DNA from: SXNM01 sp964586155
GTDB taxonomy: Bacteria; Myxococcota_A; UBA9042
Length of the DNA stretch: 64,000 nt
Assembly: GCA_964586155.1 (NCBI GenBank)
Contig: CAZPHC010000034.1
Location: forward strand, 5,794-69,793
Direction: 5' to 3'
In this document: positions 60,301 to 64,000 of the stretch, piece by piece
Numbering within the stretch: position 1 is the stretch's first letter
Layout of the letters: each line of letters starts with the position of its first letter
Made by a program: the position numbers and the translations under genes
The notes under the pieces: model-generated
The model's input: only the letters and a program-made list of their open reading frames with translations
What the model was told of the DNA's origin: nothing
The model's database searches: none

Positions 60301-63300
60301 TCGAATTTGCCGAGGTAATCGAAGTTCGGCATGAACAGGAACGCCGCCTTGCCCGAGGTCAGGCAGCCGCTGTCCTTGGTCCAGTCGAGCTTGTCGTCGG
60401 GCCAGGTGCAGTTCGGGCCGCGCTGGAAGACGTTGCCCGAGAAGCCCAGCGCCGACGGGATCGGCGGCCACTTCAGCTGCACGTACAGGCTGAACGCCAT
60501 GTCCGAGAAGCCGAAGTTCTGCATCAGGAACGGCTCCTTCCACTTGCCCGCGAGCCAGACGTTGCCGCCCGCGATGCCCGAGGCCGAGGTCGGCTTGAAC
60601 TCCAGGCTGGCCTTGCCATAGAGCGGTTCGCTCTGGTTCTCGGGCTTGAATTCGACCGAGCCCTCGATGCCGAAGGTGATGCCGTCGGCGGCGCCGCCGG
60701 AGTCGCCGGTCTCGTTGGTGTCGAAGGCGTTGCCGACGGCCTTGCCCGCAGCGAAGGCCTTCTTCGCCGCGCCGATGAAGCCGAGCGTGCCGTAGCCGCG
60801 GATCTTCGACAGCTTGAGGTAGTCGATCGTCGGGAACACGCCTTTGGGGATCAGCGTCCAGTTGAAGCGGGCCGCCGCCTCGAGCACGAAGTTGAACGCG
60901 AGCGGATTGACCGTGAACGAGCCGGCGAACGAGGGCTTGACCAACTTGCCCGACAGATCGGGGATCTTCAGGCCCGCGTCGGCGTACAGGACGATCGAGA
61001 TGCCCGGCTTGACCTTGACGTCGTCGTCCGGGTCGTTCGGCGTCTCGAAGATGTCGAACTCGCCCGGCCCGGACGGCAGGCCCGTGACGCTGACCGTCAG
61101 CGCCGCCCCGGTCGTATTGTAGAAGGGCGGCAGCGTGACCAGGCCGAGCGGCGCGATGAAGTATTGCTGCGTCTTGTTGAGCACGCCGCGCATCGGCAGG
61201 ATCTTGCCGCCGTGCTCGAGGTTGATGTCGCCGCTCTTGCCGTCGGTCAGGAACGTGCTCGGGCATTTGGTGTCGAGGCAGAACACCGCGTCGGCGCGCG
61301 CCGAGCCGTGCAGGGTGTAGCGGTTGGCGTTGTGCGTCGGCAGCTTGGTGCCGCTGTCGGGCGTCGGCCCCTCGGGGAAGCGGGCGTCGATCCAGGTGTC
61401 GCGCATCGTCAGCAGGCCGGAGACGCCCTGGTCGGGCATCGGCGAGTAGTACTTCGGCAAGATCGCCGTCATGTAGAGCTCGCCGCCGCCGCAGGACGCG
61501 AGGCCGGCGTCGCCGCCGCATTTGCCCTTGACCACCGCGTCGCATTGCGCCGACCAGCTCTCGCAGCAGCCCTTGTCGAGGTTGCAGGCGCAGTGGCGCG
61601 TGGTCGAGTCGGCGCAGCCGCCGACGACGCTCTTGCTCGCGAGCAGCGGCAGCTTGAGCAGCTCGGCACCCGGCAGGATGCCGACGCCCGTGAGCTCGGG
61701 CGACCACGGCTTGTCGGCGCGGACCTGCACCTGCAGGTGCGGCTTGCCGAGGGTGTAGAAGTCCGCCATCTGCAGCGGGCAATCGGCCAGGGCGGCGACG
61801 CAGGCGCTGCTCCACTCGAGCTTGCACACCGGCATCGCCGCGATGACGCACTCGTCCATGCTCGGCACGTCGCAGCCGCCGTCGACCTTGGCCTTGCAGC
61901 AGGTGCCGTTGCAGAGCGTGTTGGTGCCGAAGCTGGCCGTGACGACGCCCTTGTCGTCGCTGGCGATGGTGCCGCTGCCGCCGACCGCGCGCACGCCGAG
62001 CGGGAACTGCGCCAGCGAGAAGGGCCGGTAGACCACGGTCTGCGGCGCGTTCATCGCCAGGACGAAGGGCCCCTCGCCGCCAAAGTCGCCTTTGACCTCG
62101 AACGCCGCCGCCGCGCCGCCGCTGCCGACGGTGGTGGCCGCCGTCAGGGTCACGCCGTCGGCGCCGATGTCGACGGCCGCGTCGGTCAGGGTCACGGCGC
62201 CGCCGAGGGCCACGGCCGGCGCGCTGGCCCGGGCGGTCCAACTCGCCTTGCCGCTATCGACGCGGAAGGCGCTGGTCTTGGCGTCGTCGACGAGCTGGAA
62301 CCCGGCGCCGCGGATGGTGAGCTTGCCCTGCGGCTGCAGCAGCAGGTCGTGCGGGGCGGCGCGCTGCATGGTGCCGGCCACCAGCCAGGTCTGCGACGTG
62401 CCCGGCAGGCCCTTGCCCTTGGGATCGCCGGGCGTGACGACCTTGCCGGTGATCTGCACGACCTTGGCGTTGGCGCCGCCGCTGCGGCAGACGGTGGCGA
62501 CGCCTTCGACCAGGGCGAAGGCGCCGAAGTCCTTGCTGACGGGGCCGCTGACGCACCAGGACACGTCGCCGCCCGGGGCCGCGCGGCTGGCGGTGCCCTG
62601 GACCGTGACGTCGCCAAACGGCGCGATGGCGAAGGTGCCGCCGATGCTCACCTCGAAGGCGCCGCTCGACATCTTGCCGCCGAGCGAGAGCAGGTTGCCG
62701 TCGAAGACGTCCTTGCTGTCGCAGTTGCTGTCGACGCCGTCGTCGCCCGATTCGTCTGCACCATCATGCACCGAGAATGCACCATCGTCGCAGTCGATCT
62801 GGGTCGTCGCCAGCGCCAGGCCCGCCGCGGTGGCGCAGCTCATGTCGGCCGAGGTGGCGACGGCGTCGGTGCGGTAGCCGTCCTTGTCGGCGTCGATGTA
62901 GCAGAGCTGCTTGCCGTCGCAGTCCTGGTCGACGCCGTCGCCAGGCAGCTCTTTGGCGCCGGGCTGGATGGCGGCGGTGCTGTCGTCGCAGTCGACCGTC
63001 GTCACGGCCATCGCCAGGCCGGCGGCGCCGTCGCAGGTCATGCCGTCCGCGAGCTTGGTCTGGTCGGTGCGTGCGCCGTCCTTGTCGGCGTCGACGTAGC
63101 AGAGCTCGAGGCCGTCGCAGTCCTGGTCGATGCCGTCGCCGGCGACCTCGGTGGCACCGGGGGCGATGCTGACGGCCTTGTCGTCGCAGTCGCCGGGTTT
63201 GCACAGCGCGCCGGACAAGATCGTCGCGCCCTTGGCGCAGTAGCCGTCCTTGTCGTCGTCGCAGCCCTCGTCGACGAGGTCGTCGCAGTCGTTGTCGACG

Positions 63301-64000
63301 CCGTCGCAGACCTCGGCGAAGAGCTTGGGCGGCGCGCAGGCCGCCAGCGTGGCCGGGGAACCGGCCTCGCCGGCGACGCAGCCGCGCACGGCGCTGCATG
63401 CCGCCGCCGCCGCGAGGCTGCAGGTCTGGGTCGCCTGGGTCGCGACCGCCCAGGGGTTGCAGGCGCAGGTGAGCGGATCGTCGGGCACGCAGCGGTCGAC
63501 CGTGCCGCCGGCGCCGTCCGGGACCGCGCCGCAGGCGCTGCCCTTGGGGCAGCCGCCGCCGCAGGCGATGGCGCAGAAGCCACCGGCCTTGCCGAGCTGG
63601 ACGCAGCGCGCGTCGGGGTCGCCGGCGCTCTGGCAGGACGCGTCGTCCTGGCAGGGCTGGCATTGGGTCAACGCTGGCACCACGCAGACCTCGAGGCCGT
63701 TGAGTTTGCCGCAGACCTGGCCCTCGGCGCAGCCGCCGGCGCAGGGGGCGGCGCAAGCGCGCGTTGCGTCGGCGAGCCAGCCGCAGGCACCGCTCTGGCA
63801 GTCGGCGTCCTTGTCGCAGCTGCAGCCGGCGCCTCCGGGGCAGGCGGGGGCCGTGGTGTCGCCCGCAGTCGTGTCGTCGCCTGCGGCCGTGTCGTCGCCT
63901 GCGGCCGTGTCGTCGCCTGCGGCCGTGTCGTCGCCTGCGGCCGTGTCGTCGCCTGCGGCCGTGTCGTCGCCCGCGGCCGTGTCGTCGCCGGCGGCTGTGT
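57330..64000 (-). CDS. Giant secreted multidomain Cys-rich protein, N-terminus outside window
   Basis: The frame is open from the right edge for 2222 codons. It begins in TAAGDD repeats, then Cys-rich modules (CSCDKDADCQSGACG, CQPCQDDASCQS), and several metal-binding repeats of the type CDGVDNDCDDLVDEGCDDDKDGY and GDGVDQDCDGKQLCYIDADKDGY. A long middle region is beta-rich with occasional Cys clusters (CNGTCCKAK, CNLDKGCCESWSAQCD). A LamG/concanavalin-like segment (YSKADADNGLTIELV, GEWVAFAFGLRGTKAMAVIG, LDEFRLWSRLRPSQEVV) follows. The C-terminal 300 residues hold seven or more short Cys repeats (CLQDGQCKSGHCG, CVDALECKVGECWG, CDATSECASGLQCGGGKC). Probably a cell-surface or matrix adhesin. The signal peptide is beyond the window. 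Confidence 0.9.
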   Translation of the reverse strand, partial: TAAGDDTAAGDDTAAGDDTAAGDDTAAGDDTAAGDDTAAGDDTTAGDTTAPACPGGAGCSCDKDADCQSGACGWLADATRACAAPCAGGCAEGQVCGKLNGLEVCVVPALTQCQPCQDDASCQSAGDPDARCVQLGKAGGFCAIACGGGCPKGSACGAVPDGAGGTVDRCVPDDPLTCACNPWAVATQATQTCSLAAAAACSAVRGCVAGEAGSPATLAACAPPKLFAEVCDGVDNDCDDLVDEGCDDDKDGYCAKGATILSGALCKPGDCDDKAVSIAPGATEVAGDGIDQDCDGLELCYVDADKDGARTDQTKLADGMTCDGAAGLAMAVTTVDCDDSTAAIQPGAKELPGDGVDQDCDGKQLCYIDADKDGYRTDAVATSADMSCATAAGLALATTQIDCDDGAFSVHDGADESGDDGVDSNCDSKDVFDGNLLSLGGKMSSGAFEVSIGGTFAIAPFGDVTVQGTASRAAPGGDVSWCVSGPVSKDFGAFALVEGVATVCRSGGANAKVVQITGKVVTPGDPKGKGLPGTSQTWLVAGTMQRAAPHDLLLQPQGKLTIRGAGFQLVDDAKTSAFRVDSGKASWTARASAPAVALGGAVTLTDAAVDIGADGVTLTAATTVGSGGAAAAFEVKGDFGGEGPFVLAMNAPQTVVYRPFSLAQFPLGVRAVGGSGTIASDDKGVVTASFGTNTLCNGTCCKAKVDGGCDVPSMDECVIAAMPVCKLEWSSACVAALADCPLQMADFYTLGKPHLQVQVRADKPWSPELTGVGILPGAELLKLPLLASKSVVGGCADSTTRHCACNLDKGCCESWSAQCDAVVKGKCGGDAGLASCGGGELYMTAILPKYYSPMPDQGVSGLLTMRDTWIDARFPEGPTPDSGTKLPTHNANRYTLHGSARADAVFCLDTKCPSTFLTDGKSGDINLEHGGKILPMRGVLNKTQQYFIAPLGLVTLPPFYNTTGAALTVSVTGLPSGPGEFDIFETPNDPDDDVKVKPGISIVLYADAGLKIPDLSGKLVKPSFAGSFTVNPLAFNFVLEAAARFNWTLIPKGVFPTIDYLKLSKIRGYGTLGFIGAAKKAFAAGKAVGNAFDTNETGDSGGAADGITFGIEGSVEFKPENQSEPLYGKASLEFKPTSASGIAGGNVWLAGKWKEPFLMQNFGFSDMAFSLYVQLKWPPIPSALGFSGNVFQRGPNCTWPDDKLDWTKDSGCLTSGKAAFLFMPNFDYLGKFELNDISPAIIPTMMNSTLDTAVAMLNYGLAQAQEPSLVWSEVARNMTWLVSGLDTTVLAKKIPKLTIPDFPVQIPGVVPKLNKFRLYFAPKAVSRWDQTFAPGLGFDVDLDLPDIGSGALHAQVDILGMIIPQAVHLRGHLAPFKLANLQLVGDPYQRHVVLGGGHITLPHQDALLPAATTDATGTTVQRSVELLLRKEAWKPEEVVTLYSKADADNGLTIELVALGKSSTPPEDSRYPEVDVSKGDKIDVEGNDPGEKLGWVRATVRNGGKIRTYLSERGIVPAGEWVAFAFGLRGTKAMAVIGDQAFTLVAKGDEVELGASTAPIVIGKGLDALDEFRLWSRLRPSQEVVAEQRFLGTGKGQAATLLLRLPFDWDTAGVVHNARNIVGGIKDGAFVGGASTVASPAQPLYFRNEINLISAKPSFDYEAVGGAILTLPMPGSLLQWSFRLWQKISTSSPGLKGEFYAKPMTLFEIYKIGSFSVTGDGPNGVANDFDDGLFGAVDAEALTLNASARLVWTPDGGSPETLGAAKVFFGCPAGKSCAAVTDYDLDVSGLIDISLPSKSNPLLAIKGQSHINLKGLDVDGSLKAFGVELSASKIQISATGAMLSTKLDLPTIFGQDLGYASLDVQADFNPVKVCGKGTVKANGPSVGIVFDCKVGACIDDKGVKITDFDCSGRCWNDASCGDAKFCDLLGKCWPKKADGDGCLGLWAGDHECLSGFCDPWFDFPTPRCRPQLDNGVGCLQDGQCKSGHCGQRPGKLTKVCYTPKTKTVQQECVDALECKVGECWGTAGWASQCLCNSNADCANSPSVASGTVCKTGTWGVTPESGFCISPRTTGQACDATSECASGLQCGGGKCFAPASKSNWQSCSSTAECKGGECWGGKCRCVTTSDCTKDLGSSAYCDKGSWTLTNEEGKCRTGKGSSGSATYCEDGDWCQSGLCAYSGKHLKNVCYSANNWPYDHGCDVNEECANGKCVYWLFSGYYCN
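63871..64000 (-). repeat. Tandem 18-base coding repeat, at least seven units, runs off edge
   Basis: GTGTCGTCGCCTGCGGCC (plus strand) repeats at least seven times with very few changes and continues past the window edge. It encodes TAAGDD. By analogy with the other two repeat-bearing lipoproteins it is likely the spacer after the export signal. Confidence 0.95.

Noticed and set aside
1..64000. CRISPR array, tRNA, rRNA, IS element or prophage
   Set aside because: No spaced direct repeats of CRISPR type, no tRNA cloverleaf was recognised, no transposase or integrase motifs. A tRNA could be missed by eye.

Overview
The window is very GC-rich DNA, roughly 70% by eye, with tightly packed genes. 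It most likely comes from a myxobacterium-like or Bradymonadales-like bacterium (Myxococcota or a neighbouring phylum). The pointers are lipoproteins with long Asp/Ala linkers, repeated CDDGxxCTxxxxC and CNGxDDDCxGxxDE cysteine modules, a Hanks-type kinase, TPR proteins and giant secreted proteins. No rRNA, tRNA, CRISPR array, transposase or phage gene was found. The assignment is an inference from protein style, not from a marker gene.

Layout. 1-9473 holds the end of a GT-C type membrane glycosyltransferase, rlmN, a haem-motif lipoprotein, a coiled-coil protein, a TPR protein coupled to a large FGE-domain lipoprotein, and a YiiX-like lipoprotein. 9491-12809 is a minus-strand operon with start/stop overlaps: adenosine deaminase, PlsC-type acyltransferase, lipase.

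12911-30924 is the centrepiece: a Pel-type exopolysaccharide locus. A PelA-like glycoside hydrolase lipoprotein, a PelB-like TPR scaffold and a PelB-like outer-membrane barrel are joined by 4-base overlaps. PelD (degenerate GGDEF, c-di-GMP receptor type), PelE, PelF (GT4 synthase) and PelG (flippase-like) follow. A minus-strand membrane-anchored protein of unknown function comes next. A divergent UDP-sugar 4-epimerase and a separate PelA-type deacetylase with two carbohydrate-binding-like domains close the locus. PelA and PelB are each split in two and no PelC was found. Expected logic: the epimerase makes UDP-GalNAc/UDP-Gal; PelF polymerises it with PelD, PelE and PelG at the inner membrane; the deacetylase and hydrolase trim it in the periplasm; the TPR and barrel pair exports it.

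31064-46158 carries a fused 2-oxoacid dehydrogenase E1, a membrane Ser/Thr kinase, hydrophobic proteins, a degenerate 5'-nucleotidase-like protein, a sterol-desaturase/FAD-oxidoreductase/membrane-protein operon divergent from a Tat-exported pirin, a 34-residue lysine-rich protein and a propeller-like lipoprotein. 46167-50837 holds gcdH, thrS and a GluR0-like ligand-gated potassium channel. 50973-64000 is dominated by two very large cysteine-rich secreted proteins, the second cut by the window edge, flanking an NYN-domain/MtfA-peptidase pair and a cluster of perfect inverted repeats.

A short palindromic repeat (core AGGTGCCAGGCACCT) occurs in several places. Three lipoprotein-type genes carry in-frame tandem repeats in the spacer after the lipobox. 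Sigma70-like promoters with 17-base spacers were found before the epimerase, the deacetylase and the E1 genes.
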